DNA of 5,250 bases from the NCBI GenBank assembly GCA_944391365.1, contig CALXTH010000146.1, forward strand, positions 1 through 5,250, in the 5' to 3' direction. The notes below the pieces were generated by a model. It saw nothing but the letters and a program-made list of their open reading frames with translations, was not told where the DNA came from and searched no databases. Made by a program: the position numbers and the translations under genes. Below are positions 5,047-5,250 of this stretch, one piece after another (within the stretch, counting starts at the first letter, position 1; each line of letters begins with the position of its first letter). The DNA comes from an uncultured Alphaproteobacteria bacterium. Its GTDB lineage: Bacteria; Pseudomonadota; Alphaproteobacteria; RF32; CAG-239.

Positions 5047-5247
5047 ATGAAAACATCAAAAGAAAAAAAGCAGAAAGCTCAAACAGTTCCGGGAAGCCAA
5101 TCTCAACCTCAGTTTGAATACAAAGGTGCAACTTGTCCCGTTTGCGGAAGTGAGCATTATCGTGGCGGTAATATGGGTGGAAGTTGTGAAGATTGTGGAT
5201 ATACCGTCGGGTTTCATGGTTCCGGAAACAGTATCAGAAAAGACTAG
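5047..5247 (+). CDS. Small zinc-ribbon protein of unknown function
   Basis: This 66-residue protein has a basic, Lys/Gln-rich N-terminus (residues 1-22: MKTSKEKKQKAQ, then PGSQSQPQ) and one zinc ribbon. The ribbon is CPVC (30-33), thirteen residues including GGNMGG, then CEDC (47-50), followed by GYTVGFHGSG. The four cysteines would bind one zinc ion. There is no signal peptide or membrane segment, so it is probably cytosolic; nucleic-acid or protein binding is possible but not shown. The ATG at 5047 has no recognisable Shine-Dalgarno sequence (upstream is TTTAATTTTATAGTT). This suggests weak or coupled translation, since a short ORF stops 2 nt before it. No other ATG upstream extends the frame convincingly. 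The gene ends at a TAG, three bases from the window edge, so its downstream context is unknown. Confidence 0.7.
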   Translation: MKTSKEKKQKAQTVPGSQSQPQFEYKGATCPVCGSEHYRGGNMGGSCEDCGYTVGFHGSGNSIRKD

Positions 5248-5250
5248 GCT

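Overview
The window looks like a piece of a flagellated alphaproteobacterial chromosome. The grounds are a single-domain, rod-binding-only FlgJ, the order flgI-flgJ-flgN-like-flgK, a -24/-12 (sigma-54) promoter in front of the flagellar genes, and a small exported Cys-rich protein with a DUF1566/Lcl-like C-terminus. I recall that last type from gut-associated, uncultured Alphaproteobacteria. The lineage below class is inference from memory, not a search result.

Layout. Positions 1-3055, minus strand, form one tight operon read right to left. It holds flgI (P-ring protein), flgJ (rod-binding protein), a FlgN-like chaperone and flgK (hook-associated protein 1, whose 3' end lies beyond position 1). 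Junctions are 1 nt (flgI/flgJ), a 1-nt overlap (flgJ/flgN-like) and 11 nt (flgN-like/flgK), so translation is probably coupled. A close match to the sigma-54 consensus (TGGCAC-N5-TTGCA) lies 46 bp upstream of the flgI start codon. The operon thus looks like a mid-to-late flagellar transcription unit: periplasmic ring, rod assembly, then the hook-filament junction and its export chaperone.

Positions 3056-3195 are a divergent intergenic region. Transcribed to the right is an OmpA-family lipoprotein (3196-3834) with a lipobox, a Gly-zipper segment and a C-terminal peptidoglycan-binding domain. It ends in a strong intrinsic terminator (3854-3890). Converging on it from the right is the exported Cys-rich protein (3889-4701, minus strand), whose stop codon lies in the terminator's T-tract. 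It has its own good sigma-70-type promoter, which fixes the start at 4701 rather than the longer reading to 4749.

Positions 4702-5046 are AT-rich and hold that promoter, a 7-bp hairpin, a 16-bp perfect tandem repeat, two very short ORFs and a promoter-like TTGACA element for the next gene. The last feature is a 66-residue zinc-ribbon protein (5047-5247, plus strand) of unknown function. No RNA genes, insertion sequences or CRISPR arrays are visible.
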